Assembly: GCF_000196615.1 (NCBI RefSeq)
Contig: NC_014304.1
Span: 1-64,000, forward strand
Direction of reading: 5' to 3'
Source of the DNA: Erwinia billingiae Eb661
GTDB lineage: Bacteria; Pseudomonadota; Gammaproteobacteria; Enterobacterales; Enterobacteriaceae
Length of the DNA: 64,000 nt
Part shown: piece after piece, positions 16,822 to 26,216 of the stretch
How the letters are laid out: every line of letters begins with the position of its first letter
How positions within the stretch are numbered: position 1 is the first letter of the stretch
Notes under the pieces: model-generated
Seen by the model: only the letters and a program-made list of their open reading frames with translations
The model's database searches: none
What the model was told of the DNA's origin: nothing
Program-made: the position numbers and the translations under genes

Positions 16822-17250
16822 ATGACTGACATCACCATTTACCACAACCCGGCCTGCGGGACGTCCCGCAACACCCTGGCGCTTATCCGCAACAGCGGCA
16901 CCGAACCCACGGTGATTCTGTATCTGGAAACACCGCCGTCGCGCGACGAGCTGAAAAAACTGATTGCCGACATGGGCATCAGCGTACGCACCCTGCTGCG
17001 TAAAAATACCGACCCATACGGGCAGCTCGGCCTTGCGGAAGACCGCTTCACCGATGACGAACTGCTCGATGCCATGCTGGCACATCCGATCCTCATTAAT
17101 CGCCCGGTGGTGGTGACGCCGCTCGGAACGAAGCTCTGCCGCCCCTCCGAAGTGGTCCTCGACATACTGCCGGACCCGCAGCAGGGTGCATTTATCAAAG
17201 AGGACGGCGAAGCGATCATTGATGAGCAAGGAAACCGCGTCAGCCGCTGA
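16822..17250 (+). CDS. arsC: Glutaredoxin-coupled arsenate reductase ArsC
   Basis: A 142-residue reductase with the catalytic Cys12 in HNPACGTSRNTLA and the conserved arginines in the regions VRTLLRKN and NRPVVVTP. It reduces As(V) to As(III) with glutathione and glutaredoxin, feeding ArsB. The ATG at 16822 is preferred to an upstream start at 16795, giving the standard length. The gene closes the operon before a strong terminator. Confidence 0.95.
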   Translation: MTDITIYHNPACGTSRNTLALIRNSGTEPTVILYLETPPSRDELKKLIADMGISVRTLLRKNTDPYGQLGLAEDRFTDDELLDAMLAHPILINRPVVVTPLGTKLCRPSEVVLDILPDPQQGAFIKEDGEAIIDEQGNRVSR

Positions 17251-17290
17251 TTTTTCATCAGGTTGAAGGCATACCGTATGTGAAAATAAA

Positions 17291-17317
17291 AAGCCGGCAT
17301 TTGCCGGCTTTTATTTA
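17291..17317 (+). terminator. Intrinsic terminator after arsC
   Basis: AAGCCGGCA and TGCCGGCTT pair perfectly over nine bases with a two-base TT loop, followed by TTTATTT. It also lies at the end of the opposing arsH remnant, so it may act in both directions. Confidence 0.85.
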
Positions 17318-17545
17318 TATGCTGCGCTGATTTACCCGCTCTGAGAGCTGAGCGGCATTCTCTTTCCTCTCGCTGTAACGGTCGGTCAGATAATCGCTTC
17401 GCCCGCGGGTGAGTAGAGTGAACTTCATCAGTTCCTCCATGACGTCCACGATGCGGTCGTAATACGGAGAGGGTTTCATGCGTCCATCCTCATCGAACTC
17501 GGCCCAGGCTTTAGCCACGGATGACTGGTTCGGGATGGTGATCAT
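17315..17545 (-). pseudogene. arsH: Truncated arsH, C-terminal 76 residues only
   Basis: The sequence [27 protein letters not shown] and [10 protein letters not shown] is the C-terminal end of ArsH, an NADPH-FMN reductase that oxidises trivalent organoarsenicals. Full ArsH is about 230-240 residues. The whole N-terminal flavodoxin-like part is missing. Homology stops at about 17545, five bases from the edge of an 84-bp repeat at 17551 that recurs inverted at 23125. The rearrangement that brought in the neighbouring segment therefore probably cut the gene. The product is unlikely to bind FMN. Confidence 0.85.
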
Positions 17546-17550
17546 AGGTT

Positions 17551-17634
17551 CCGCTTGGAAAACGGAAAATATCCTACGTTAAGGCTGATTCTTAAGCAGG
17601 TATGACGGGCCGCTTTGTGCCAGAAGCGGACGTT
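17551..17634 (+). repeat. 84-bp repeat, left copy of an inverted pair
   Basis: This segment is the reverse complement of 23125-23208 with 77 of 84 positions identical by hand count. It includes a hairpin CCGCTT-TGTGCC-AGAAGCGG. The pair brackets 5.6 kb carrying araC-type, aldo/keto reductase and chemoreceptor genes. Confidence 0.85.
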
Positions 17635-17708
17635 GTATCTTTGCACGCTGCGATAACTTTTTGATAATTTTGCAAACGCATTAAAAAGACAATTATCAGA
17701 GTGGCCTC

Positions 17709-18626
17709 TTAAGTGTTCTTATGCAGATTGCGGTAGCCTCCTGGCGTTCTTCCGGTATGACGTTTGAATGCCAGCGAAAAAGAGGGAACAGATTTATATC
17801 CGGTTAATCTTGCTATCTCACTAATACTTAAGTGATGTTTCCTGAGTTCAGCGCATGCCAGCTCCATTCGCCATGACGTCAGATAATTCCCGGGCGTTGA
17901 ACCGGTAAGCTGGTGAAACCGACTAGCGAACGCACTGCGGGACATGGCTGATTTAGCAGACAGACTTGCCAGCGTCCAGTCTGCAGATGGAGAAGAATGT
18001 ATCAGTGACAGTGCGGTTCCTATTTTCCTGTCACCGAGCGCTTTCAGCCAGGATGTCCCTTTCTGATTACCCTCTAAGTATTCCCTCAGCATCTGCACCA
18101 GAACAAGTATTGCCATGCTACTGGCCACAATGTCGTGTCCGGGACGAAGCGCTGATGTTTCATGCGAAAGCAAAGTGATAAGGGCGGTGAGTGCAGGAGA
18201 AGAACTTTCCTCTCGTCGTGAAACCAGAACCGGAGGCAGATGTTTTAAAAGCAGCGGGCTGGAAGCCTCCTCAAATACGAATCTTCCCCCAATCCCCTCA
18301 CTGATAAGTTCTCCCTGGCCGTAGCGGACCACGCCATCCGCTTCACGGTGAGAAGAGAATATCTGCCGTCCGTCACTCACCATCAATGCCGGACTTGAGC
18401 CACAGCAGTAAGCGTCACCCGAGGTCAGAAGATAGAAGTCCCCTTTTTCAAGCAGCAGAGGCTGCATTCCGACCATCCAGAGCCAGAAGTTCCCCTCAAG
18501 CACAGTGCCGAACTTAATGTGTTTATAAGAGGGAAACCGCATTGCCCAGGGGCCACGTGCTTCCATACGGGCCGTAAGAATGGCCTCTACCTTCAGGAGT
18601 GAAAGAATATCAGACAGCGGATCCAT
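17709..18626 (-). CDS. AraC-family regulator with cupin-type sensor domain
   Basis: A 305-residue regulator. Residues about 1-190 form a cupin-like sensor (KFGTVLEGNFWLWMVG and LEKGDFYLLTSGDAYC) of the type found in AraC_binding/Cupin_6 proteins. Residues about 200-300 carry two helix-turn-helix motifs (WTLASLSAKSAMSRSAFASR and ISEIARLTGYKSVPSFSLAF). It is divergent from the aldo/keto reductase gene across 98 bp and is most likely its activator. The effector is unknown. Confidence 0.9.
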   Translation of the reverse strand: MDPLSDILSLLKVEAILTARMEARGPWAMRFPSYKHIKFGTVLEGNFWLWMVGMQPLLLEKGDFYLLTSGDAYCCGSSPALMVSDGRQIFSSHREADGVVRYGQGELISEGIGGRFVFEEASSPLLLKHLPPVLVSRREESSSPALTALITLLSHETSALRPGHDIVASSMAILVLVQMLREYLEGNQKGTSWLKALGDRKIGTALSLIHSSPSADWTLASLSAKSAMSRSAFASRFHQLTGSTPGNYLTSWRMELACAELRKHHLSISEIARLTGYKSVPSFSLAFKRHTGRTPGGYRNLHKNT

Positions 18627-18724
18627 AACATCCTGGACGAATGAATAATAAAAAAGGGATTTCTATAATAAAAGAAAGCTTTTATCTGCGTCATTATCAT
18701 TTGGAGCTTAACGGAGAAAACCAA

Positions 18725-19792
18725 ATGAAATACGCAGAACTGGGTAAAACAGGGGTTTATGTTTCACGCATTTGTCTCGGGACGATGACATTTGGCGGGG
18801 CGGATAATGCCGCCGGTAATGCCATCGGCCGTCTGACGGGCAAAGAGGCGGATATTATCGTTGGTGAGGCGCTGGACACCGGCATCAATTTTATTGATAC
18901 CGCCGATGTCTATGGTTCGGGGGGCTCTGAAAGCGTGCTGGGCGAAGTGCTGGCGCAGCGCCGCGGTCAGGTTTTCCTTGCAACAAAAGCGCACAGCAGA
19001 ATGAATGCGGGCCCAAATGATGCAGGCCAGTCGCGCTATCACTTGATGCAGGCGCTTGAAGCCAGCCTGCGGCGGCTTAAAACCGATCACATTGACTTAT
19101 ATCAGGTTCACAACTTTGATGCTGCAACGCCGCCTGAAGAGGTTTTACGGACACTGGATGATATGGTGCGACAGGGTAAGGTCAGGTATATCGGCTGTTC
19201 GAATTATGCGGGCTGGCAGCTTGCCAAAGCCCTGGGTGTCTCGGCTGAACATAAGCTTGAGAAATTTGTCAGCGTACAGTCTTTTTATTCGCTGGCCTGC
19301 CGCGACATTGAGCATGAACTCCTGCCGGCAATCAAGGACAGCCACAGCGGACTTCTGTGCTGGAGTCCACTGGCAGGTGGGCTGCTTTCAGGCAAGTTTG
19401 ATCGCAGCGGCAATCATGACGCTTCGGGCAGGCGCGCGAAGATCGAATTTCCACCCGTCGACAAGAACCAGGCATGGGATATCGTGGATGTGCTCAGAGC
19501 AGTTTCTGAAAAACACAACACCACACCAGCCTGCATTGCGCTCGCCTGGCTGCTTTCGTCACCGCAGGTGACCAGCGTTATAGCGGGCGTGCGTAATGTG
19601 GAGCAACTCAGGGGCAACCTCTGCGCACTGTCTGTTGAGCTCAGTGAAGAAGAAAAAGGAATGCTCGATGAGGTCAGTCATCCAGGGATTCGTTATCCGG
19701 GCTGGATACAGTCATATAATGCCGCGAGTCGTTTCCCTGCGGGCTTTACCGATACCGGACCCAGTTGGGTGCTGGGCGAGTCACCCGTCTGA
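18725..19792 (+). CDS. Aldo/keto reductase
   Basis: A 355-residue NADPH-dependent oxidoreductase of the aldo/keto reductase family. The catalytic tetrad is visible: Asp and Tyr in NFIDTADVYGSG, Lys in FLATKAH and His in LYQVHNFD. The cofactor-binding segment near the end (IAGVRNVEQLRGN) is also present. ATG 18725 has ACGGAG eight bases upstream; the open frame extends further but without a better start. It probably reduces an aldehyde or ketone, with the adjacent AraC protein controlling it. Confidence 0.93.
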   Translation: MKYAELGKTGVYVSRICLGTMTFGGADNAAGNAIGRLTGKEADIIVGEALDTGINFIDTADVYGSGGSESVLGEVLAQRRGQVFLATKAHSRMNAGPNDAGQSRYHLMQALEASLRRLKTDHIDLYQVHNFDAATPPEEVLRTLDDMVRQGKVRYIGCSNYAGWQLAKALGVSAEHKLEKFVSVQSFYSLACRDIEHELLPAIKDSHSGLLCWSPLAGGLLSGKFDRSGNHDASGRRAKIEFPPVDKNQAWDIVDVLRAVSEKHNTTPACIALAWLLSSPQVTSVIAGVRNVEQLRGNLCALSVELSEEEKGMLDEVSHPGIRYPGWIQSYNAASRFPAGFTDTGPSWVLGESPV

Positions 19793-20352
19793 AATAAAAT
19801 ATATATGGGATGTCCGGTTCGTATTTAGGCCGAAAAGGGCTGGTACAAAATAAATGCCAGTAGAAGCTGAATATCTCAGTGTCAAAGATCCGCTGCTCGC
19901 TCGAAGCAGCCTGATGGGCTTCACCTACAGCAGTTTGGTGCCAAAAGCGGACGTTGCTTGCATCATGGAATGTTAGTTTACCGAGAGCAGGCCAGCGCCT
20001 CTATGCAGCTAACCCCGCCTCTAATGATTTGCTGCATATCGCCATTTTTAAATTTGAAGTCTGATTGATGAAACTGCGTAGTAAGAGATTTGACTGAATG
20101 GCCGGATGGCGCGAGTGCAGAACAGCGCCCCAGGGGGAAGGTGTAACGCGCCGTCCGGCACGAGAGGAATTATGAAGGCCATCCGCAATAGAAACAACTA
20201 TAAAGAGGAACGCGTTGCAGGTTGCATTACGGATGTTATGAGCGTAGCTCATATGGGCAATTGGAGAGTAATGCCAAATATTTCAACAGGCGTTCAATTA
20301 GTCCACCGAGCCTTTAATTGCAACAGTATAACTTTATCATGGTTTTAAATGA
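19793..20352. other. Intergenic region with short repeat fragments
   Basis: About 560 bp without a convincing gene. It contains a CCGCTGCTCGCTCGAAGCAG segment near 19890 and a GTGCCAAAAGCGGACGTT segment near 19935 that match parts of the 84-bp repeat family. A small plus-strand frame at 20106-20348 lacks any recognisable domain and is not annotated. Confidence 0.45.
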
Positions 20353-20380
20353 GATAAGCCATCCCTCAAGATGGCTTATC
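20353..20380 (-). terminator. Hairpin downstream of the chemoreceptor gene
   Basis: GATAAGCCATC and GATGGCTTATC pair perfectly over eleven bases with a six-base loop, 75 bp after the chemoreceptor stop codon. The following T content is modest, so strength is uncertain. Confidence 0.65.
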
Positions 20381-20454
20381 AAATGCAAATACAGAAGAAG
20401 TTTTGTAAAAATGTTGCCGCATTAAATGGCACACAACTAAAGTATTTGAACCAC

Positions 20455-22392
20455 TTATACAGCGTTTGTGCGGAACACGCTGACAGCATCCCTCAGGCTT
20501 GCGGCCCGGCTTGCAAGTTCATCAGCAGATGAAGCAGACTCTTCAACCAGTACGGCATTCTGCTGCGTAACCTGATCCATCTGTGTCACCGCAATATTTA
20601 TCTGAGATATGCCCGCACTCTGTTCTTCAGAAGAAGATGAAATCTCTCTGACTAATTGAGATGTCTGCTCAATAGCTTCCACGCTTTGCTTAACTTTTTC
20701 ACCGGCATCCAGGGCCATCGAAATTCCCTGTTCGGCATGCTCAACTGACTGCTCAATCAGTCCTTTGATCTCCTTCGCCGCTCCAGCCGATCGCTGTGCG
20801 AGTGCCCTGACTTCAGATGCAACAACAGCAAAGCCCTTGCCGTGCTCACCTGCCCGGGCAGCTTCAACGGCTGCGTTTAAAGCAAGAATATTAGTCTGAA
20901 ACGCTATCCCGTCAATAACGGAGATGATTTCTTTAATCTGCCCCGCACTGTTGCTTATTTTTTCCATTGAAGCCAGCACTGACTCCATCGCCTCACCGCC
21001 TCTTAAGGCCGCACTGGTAGCGGAGTTGGCCATTTCAGCAGCATGGCGCGTGTTATCTGCATTATTGCCGATAATTGACGATAACTGCTCCATACTGGCC
21101 GCAGTCTCAGCCAGAGAGGCTGCCTGTTGTTCAGTTCGCGCAGAAAGATCACCATTTCCGCGAGCAATTTCTTCAGATGAGGTAGCGATAGTGACAGCGT
21201 TGCTTTTGATGTTTTCAACCGTAAGTGTAAGTCGCTGACTCATTTGCAGTAATGCCTTGAGCAGTCCGGCAGTTTCATTACGTCCTGTCACCGTAAATGT
21301 TGACGTAAGGTCACCACCTGCGACTTCAAGCGCCAGCTTTGATGCTGCACTGACAGGTCTGGTAACGGAGCGAATGATAACCAGAGCGAAAATTACTGCC
21401 AACAGGACGATAAAAACAAGAACTGTCAGTAGTGCATATTGTGCATACCGGTGTTCCTTAATCTGCGCATTCAGCATTTCATTCAGCTCATTACCTCCAC
21501 CAATGGCGTAGTCGCTGAATTTGTTAATAGCGTGCGTAAAGAGCGCTGCATAGTTTTTCGGGTTTTGATTCGTCATGCTCCGGTTAAGAAAAATCGCCTC
21601 AGCGGTTTTGAGAGCACTGTTTGCCTCCTGAACGGCTGCATCTGCATCTGCACTGAACTTTTGCTTAAGTGTGTTATCAGATAAAAATAGTTTTTCAGAA
21701 TCCTGAACAAATAAATTCAGGTTATACGAACCATTACTGATTAAAGACTCCATACGGACAGAGTCTGCTTCACTTATGCTTTCATTTCGGGCAAGAAGGG
21801 AAGTGCCGAATGCACGTATTTTCCCAAGGCTTTCGGTCAATTCAGGCAATGATGAAAAATTACTCGTAATTAAACGGTACGTGTTGATATCTGAATCGAG
21901 AGAAAGGCCGTAAAAATCCAGCACATCACGGTTCGCGTTCAAAAGGTTGCGAATGAGGAGGGCATGCGCATCAAGACTGGCTGTTAGAGTCAGTTGTGAA
22001 GAATCGATTCTCTGCTGTAGCTGGCTCCACTGTGTGCGCACATCATTAATTTTGCTGATTATGGCAGCGCTGCCTTCTGTCTTGGCCATATCTTTAGTAA
22101 TAACGTCAGTAATGTTTTCAATTTCATCTCTGACCTGAGCGCGGGACGGTGTTGCTGGATTTTTAGTTGCAATGGCAATGGCGGTTTCTGCACGATGGCG
22201 CTGTATCAAATTGAGTAGGGCTAAAATCTTATTTTCTACGGGTACACCTGTTACCTCCCTTTGCTTATCCTGAATGTATTTATTACCTTCGGAAACAAAA
22301 AGCATGGTAGGAACTGAGAACAGGACAAGGGAAAACAGGCCCAGAATGGCAAATTTGGCGGTAAGACTTATATTGTTAAGAATCTTATTCAT
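20455..22392 (-). CDS. Methyl-accepting chemotaxis protein
   Basis: A 645-residue transducer. TM1 is at about 11-33, the periplasmic sensor at 34-318 (helical, possibly of the nitrate/HBM type), and TM2 at 319-341. HAMP follows at about 342-395, then the signalling domain with the hairpin tip [20 protein letters not shown] near 485-505. The C-terminus ends in RTNAV without the NWETF-type pentapeptide, so it would depend on other receptors for methylation. It is monocistronic between repeats. The ligand cannot be predicted. Confidence 0.95.
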   Translation of the reverse strand: MNKILNNISLTAKFAILGLFSLVLFSVPTMLFVSEGNKYIQDKQREVTGVPVENKILALLNLIQRHRAETAIAIATKNPATPSRAQVRDEIENITDVITKDMAKTEGSAAIISKINDVRTQWSQLQQRIDSSQLTLTASLDAHALLIRNLLNANRDVLDFYGLSLDSDINTYRLITSNFSSLPELTESLGKIRAFGTSLLARNESISEADSVRMESLISNGSYNLNLFVQDSEKLFLSDNTLKQKFSADADAAVQEANSALKTAEAIFLNRSMTNQNPKNYAALFTHAINKFSDYAIGGGNELNEMLNAQIKEHRYAQYALLTVLVFIVLLAVIFALVIIRSVTRPVSAASKLALEVAGGDLTSTFTVTGRNETAGLLKALLQMSQRLTLTVENIKSNAVTIATSSEEIARGNGDLSARTEQQAASLAETAASMEQLSSIIGNNADNTRHAAEMANSATSAALRGGEAMESVLASMEKISNSAGQIKEIISVIDGIAFQTNILALNAAVEAARAGEHGKGFAVVASEVRALAQRSAGAAKEIKGLIEQSVEHAEQGISMALDAGEKVKQSVEAIEQTSQLVREISSSSEEQSAGISQINIAVTQMDQVTQQNAVLVEESASSADELASRAASLRDAVSVFRTNAV

Positions 22393-23464
22393 TTATAATT
22401 CCTGGTGAATTAATTCGTTATAGTGACAATTACAAAAGATACATTTGCAAAGCACCTTAACCTTTTTATCGGTTATTCCTTCATTAACTTTATACCGCAT
22501 TGTTGATTTACTGCTTTACGGAATAAACCTTTAGTAACGCTAAACAAAGCACTTAAGCTAAATAATCATTATTTCTCGGGATGAAGTTATGTTCGCAGCG
22601 GCATTAGTCATTGCTGGATTTTAATCTGAGAATTTTTACTGAGATTTGAATGAGTCGGCTGAACTAAATGCGGATCGCGCACATGTATTATGAACATGTC
22701 GCCGAAGGACGTTGTCTCGGGGAGGTAAGGTGAAGCAAAACTATCTGACCTGGCAGGCGCTTTGATCGCTGCGAGTGACCTGCTCCCCGTTGATTCACTC
22801 ATAACGCTGTTAGCAATGTCCGCTTCTCGCTCAAAGCAGCCTGTCAACGTGATCGATCGCCCTTACCACAGCCTAGAAGTACAAAAAATAACCTTAACGT
22901 ACAATAATTTTCGATATCCAAACTGACCCCTTTTATACTGGTCAGCATCCACGTTGCGATCGGGACTGTATGGTCAGTCACACTCATTTTATCCACGCAT
23001 TTTGCGTCAGCCGTATTGAAGAAAAGTCGCGTTGTTCGGGTGATGGACAGAGCAACAGGGGGCTTATTTTTATGCTTTGCGGCTAAACTTGCTATGAGCA
23101 CGAGATAGCCTTGGGCTAACTGTAAACGTTCGCTTCTGGCACAAAGCGGACCGTCATACCTGCTTAAAAAACAGGCTTAGCGTAGGATGTTTTCCGTTTT
23201 CCAAGCGGCCCCCCTGTACGGCAATCGCTGGGATCTCTACCAGAACAAGCACAACTAAACCTCTTCGCCGGTTGCGTCTTCAGTGGATAGCCGGGATATA
23301 CGAATACTCTCTTAAGCTCCACATACTGCGCTTACTAGTCCGCTTTTCGCTCACAGCAGCCGGTGAACGACCTGAACCTGTCTGTTGTATGTTTGAAGTG
23401 GACTTTTACTGACTCATTTCATGAAATATCGCTGTTTCTGTAAAGGCTTGCAGGACAGCCGTAA
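22393..23464. other. 1.07-kb intergenic region with repeat-family fragments
   Basis: No real gene is recognised. Two minus-strand frames (about 79 and 85 codons) have no ribosome site or domain. TCCGCTTCTCGCTCAAAGCAGCC near 22820 and TCCGCTTTTCGCTCACAGCAGCC near 23340 belong with the 84-bp repeat at 23125-23208 and appear to be related intergenic repeats. The region looks like accumulated debris at a segment junction. Confidence 0.5.
23125..23208 (-). repeat. 84-bp repeat, right copy of an inverted pair
   Basis: This is the inverted partner of 17551-17634 with seven mismatches. It ends the segment that begins at the broken arsH gene. Recombination between the two copies would invert the intervening 5.5 kb. 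Confidence 0.85.
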
Positions 23465-24046
23465 TCATTTGTGCAGCGCTTCCAGTACCACGGTTAAGGC
23501 ATCGTTTAACCTTTCTTTCACTGAGCGTGAGCGCGCCATAACCTGGAGCCCCTGATAAGTAACGGTCAGGGCTCTGCCATGCATCCGGGAATCTTTGAAT
23601 TCCGGGATCGAACCGTCAACTTTTCCCCGCTCTATAGCTTCAACTAAAGCATCCTCAATCCCCTGAAAGTCTTTAGCAATTAACTGTTGAACTTCCTCAT
23701 CGTGTGGCCCCAGCTCTATGGCCTCGTTACAGCTCATGCACCCTATCGGTTCTTCCTGATTCGCATGCGCTAAAACCAGTCGAAAAAAGGATTCAATTGA
23801 GTCGTATGCGTTAGATTTACTGTTCAGATGGATTTTTAAGGCTTTCATGCGTTCCTGCCTGAATAGCTCAAATGCAACCAGGAACAGCCCGCGTTTGCTG
23901 CTAAAAGTGTCATAAAGACTACTTTTACTCAGCCCCGTAGCCTCAAGAAGATCGGTAAGTGAGGTTGCTTCAAAGCCCTTATGCCAGAAAACGTGCATGG
24001 CCTTGAGTGAAACTTCTTCAATGTCGAATTCTCTCGGACGCGCCAT
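23465..24046 (-). CDS. TetR/AcrR-family regulator
   Basis: A 193-residue repressor with an N-terminal helix-turn-helix (ATSLTDLLEATGLSKSSLYDTF, about residues 27-48) and a ligand-binding domain containing GCMSCNEAIELG, typical of the NemR/AcuR-like group. GAGGAATCT precedes the ATG. It is separated by 500 bp from a divergent pair of SDR genes, which it may control. The two cysteines in GCMSC could sense electrophiles, but this is inference. Confidence 0.92.
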   Translation of the reverse strand: MARPREFDIEEVSLKAMHVFWHKGFEATSLTDLLEATGLSKSSLYDTFSSKRGLFLVAFELFRQERMKALKIHLNSKSNAYDSIESFFRLVLAHANQEEPIGCMSCNEAIELGPHDEEVQQLIAKDFQGIEDALVEAIERGKVDGSIPEFKDSRMHGRALTVTYQGLQVMARSRSVKERLNDALTVVLEALHK

Positions 24047-24546
24047 AGATTCCTCAGGCCGGTATTAGTGAATATAATTTAGCGAACAAGCACGCTCCTG
24101 CTGTCACTTTTATATAATTATATGTTTGTAAATGACTTTTCTGAAATGAAATTTCAGGATAGTCACTGGGACGGTGCAGGCAGGCGTTTTACAAAAAATT
24201 TTCGGCAGGTTATGGACCGTTCGGGCCAAAACCGTTATTGTTTACATAAATAATACAATTATTTAACCATTGTGCAGGCGGTGCTTTTTAAGGGCTCTTG
24301 AAAGGGGTATGTGGGGCCGTGAGTCGCCGGCTCGTCCTTCCTGAAAGTCCGGCCATGCCTGTCCGTAAGCTTTACAGGAATCAGATTGAATGCCATCAGA
24401 CCGGGCTGAATGTTAATTATTCTGGACCGCCCGGTCTGTTAAACTGCCTGTTTCACCGGCCGTGTGTTAGCAAAGGCGGCTCGTACCAGACATTAAACCA
24501 GCCTGCTTTTCGGGTTAAATACCATCACTAATAAAGAGGTTTTTTT
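24047..24546. other. Divergent control region between TetR and SDR genes
   Basis: 500 bp with A/T-rich stretches (24105-24135 and 24240-24265) that could hold promoters for both directions, and no convincing gene. A 77-codon plus-strand frame lacks a domain and a ribosome site. No clear TetR palindrome could be fixed by eye. Confidence 0.4.
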
Positions 24547-25308
24547 ATGTTATCCGGTAAGGTTTTTATCGTTACAGGCGCAGCGAGCGGTATGGGCAAA
24601 GCAACGGCCTTACTTCTGGCTGAACAGGGAGCTGCGGTTATCCTCGCCGACCTGAATCAGGAAGCAGGAGAAGCACTGCAGCATGACATCACATCCCGAG
24701 GCAAACGCGCTGAATTTATACGGACGAATATTGCCGCTGAAGAAGATGTCCAGCGCATGGTTGATACGGCAACCGGTTGCTTTGGTCGTCTGGACGGGGC
24801 GTTTAACAATGCGGGTATCGAAATGTCATTCAAACTCCTGCATGACATCACGCTCGACGAGTGGCGTAAGCGCATTGACGTCAATCTGACCGGCACGTTT
24901 TTATGTATGAAGTATGAAATTGCCGCAATGCTGAAAACCGGCGGCGGCAGCATCGTTAATACCTCTTCTATCTGGGGACAGGTCGGCGGTAAAGGGATCA
25001 GCGATTATTCAGCGACCAAGCATGGCGTTAATGGCCTTACCCGCTGTGCAGCCAATGATTACGGCGTCGATAAAATCCGGGTGAATTCAGTTATGCCGGG
25101 TACCATTGAAACGCCAATGATCCTTGAAAGAGCCAGCTGCGTTACAGGTTTCGAAGAAGTGCTTGAGGTGGCCCGCCGTCGCCATTCCGTCCAGCGTTTC
25201 GGAAAACCGGAAGAAATCGCGACCACGGTTGCCTGGTTACTCTCAGATCAATCTTCGTTTATCACGGGTGCCGCAATACCGGTTGATGGCGGCTATTTAT
25301 CTAACTAA
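24547..25308 (+). CDS. Short-chain dehydrogenase/reductase
   Basis: A 253-residue classical SDR. The cofactor motif TGAASGMGKA is at residues 10-19, followed by the acidic DLNQ that favours NAD(H), NNAGIE, the Ser in NTSSIWG and the catalytic YSATK. It ends in FITGAAIPVDGGY, the usual family ending. AGAGG lies ahead of the ATG. A second SDR gene follows 23 bp later. The substrate is unknown. Confidence 0.93.
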   Translation: MLSGKVFIVTGAASGMGKATALLLAEQGAAVILADLNQEAGEALQHDITSRGKRAEFIRTNIAAEEDVQRMVDTATGCFGRLDGAFNNAGIEMSFKLLHDITLDEWRKRIDVNLTGTFLCMKYEIAAMLKTGGGSIVNTSSIWGQVGGKGISDYSATKHGVNGLTRCAANDYGVDKIRVNSVMPGTIETPMILERASCVTGFEEVLEVARRRHSVQRFGKPEEIATTVAWLLSDQSSFITGAAIPVDGGYLSN

Positions 25309-25331
25309 TTATCGGTTAAGGGAACCGTCAC

Positions 25332-26138
25332 ATGAAATATATCGATGTTTCAGAAAACTCACTGAATGACCTTATCTCCTTACGCGGGCGTACAGCGGTT
25401 GTCACCGGCGGAGCGATCGGGATTGGTCGCGCCATTGGTCAGCGCCTGGCAGAGGCGGGTGCCAGTGTGGTTATTGGCGATCTGAATGCTGAACAGGCTC
25501 AGCGAACGGCCGAAGAGTTCGAGGCATATGGCGGCAAACATATCGGTGCCAGACTGGATGTTAACGATCACGCCTCCGTTACTGCCCTGGCACAGAAGGC
25601 AGTTGATGAAACTGGCAGACTCGATATCTGGGTGAATAATGCGGGAATTTACCCTTCACGAAAGGTGCTCGAGATCGGAGACGAGGAGTGGGCGCGGGTG
25701 CTGGATATCAACCTGCGTGGAACGTTCTTTGGGGCGCGTGAAGCCGCATTTCGCATGGAGCCAAACAAAGGGGTCATTATCAATATTGTCTCCACGGCTG
25801 CATTTAACTCCAGCAATGGCGCAAATCCGGCTCACTATGTTGCATCAAAACACGCTGTTGCCGGACTGACCAAAAGCCTGGCGGTTGAGCTGGGCACCAG
25901 GGGTATCAGAACCGTTGGCGTTGCTCCGACGCTCACTGAAACACCCGGCGTTGCGGCAAAACGGGAGGCGGGGGATGAAGTTACTGAGGCCCTGGTGCAG
26001 TACGCAAAAGGACTGCCGCTGGGACGACTGGGCGTTCCGGATGACATCGCGCGCGTCGTTTTGTTTGCGGCCTCGGATTTAGGTGCTTTTGTTACGGGGA
26101 CGATTATTCCGGTTGATGGCGGCGACCTGGCTCGCTGA
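25332..26138 (+). CDS. Short-chain dehydrogenase/reductase
   Basis: A 268-residue classical SDR with TGGAIGIGRA (cofactor loop), GDLNAEQ (acidic specificity residue), NNAGIYPS, the catalytic YVASK and the ending VDGGDLAR. It follows the first SDR by 23 bp and probably shares its transcript. The two are only moderately alike, so they likely act on different substrates. A 13-bp hairpin terminator follows. Confidence 0.93.
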   Translation: MKYIDVSENSLNDLISLRGRTAVVTGGAIGIGRAIGQRLAEAGASVVIGDLNAEQAQRTAEEFEAYGGKHIGARLDVNDHASVTALAQKAVDETGRLDIWVNNAGIYPSRKVLEIGDEEWARVLDINLRGTFFGAREAAFRMEPNKGVIINIVSTAAFNSSNGANPAHYVASKHAVAGLTKSLAVELGTRGIRTVGVAPTLTETPGVAAKREAGDEVTEALVQYAKGLPLGRLGVPDDIARVVLFAASDLGAFVTGTIIPVDGGDLAR

Positions 26139-26169
26139 TAAAAGTACGCGTACAACCATATTGTATATA

Positions 26170-26206
26170 AAAGAGGATGAGCTGACGGCTCATCCTCTTT
26201 GCTTTT
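26170..26206. terminator. Bidirectional terminator between SDR and old yellow enzyme genes
   Basis: AAAGAGGATGAGC and GCTCATCCTCTTT pair perfectly over thirteen bases with a five-base loop and T-rich flanks on both sides. It separates convergent genes. Confidence 0.88.
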
Positions 26207-26216
26207 GTGTACCTGA

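Noticed and set aside
15834-16838. Long minus-strand frame opposite arsB
   Set aside because: arsB is unmistakable; the antisense frame is His/Gln/Arg-rich, typical of a shadow.
20106-20348. Plus-strand 80-codon frame before the chemoreceptor terminator
   Set aside because: No domain and unusual composition; starts within repeat-like sequence.
22608-23101. Two minus-strand frames after the chemoreceptor gene
   Set aside because: No ribosome site or known domain, overlap of repeat-like DNA; could be debris of an old gene but cannot be supported.
24298-24531. Plus-strand frame in the TetR-SDR gap
   Set aside because: No domain, no ribosome site; likely control region.
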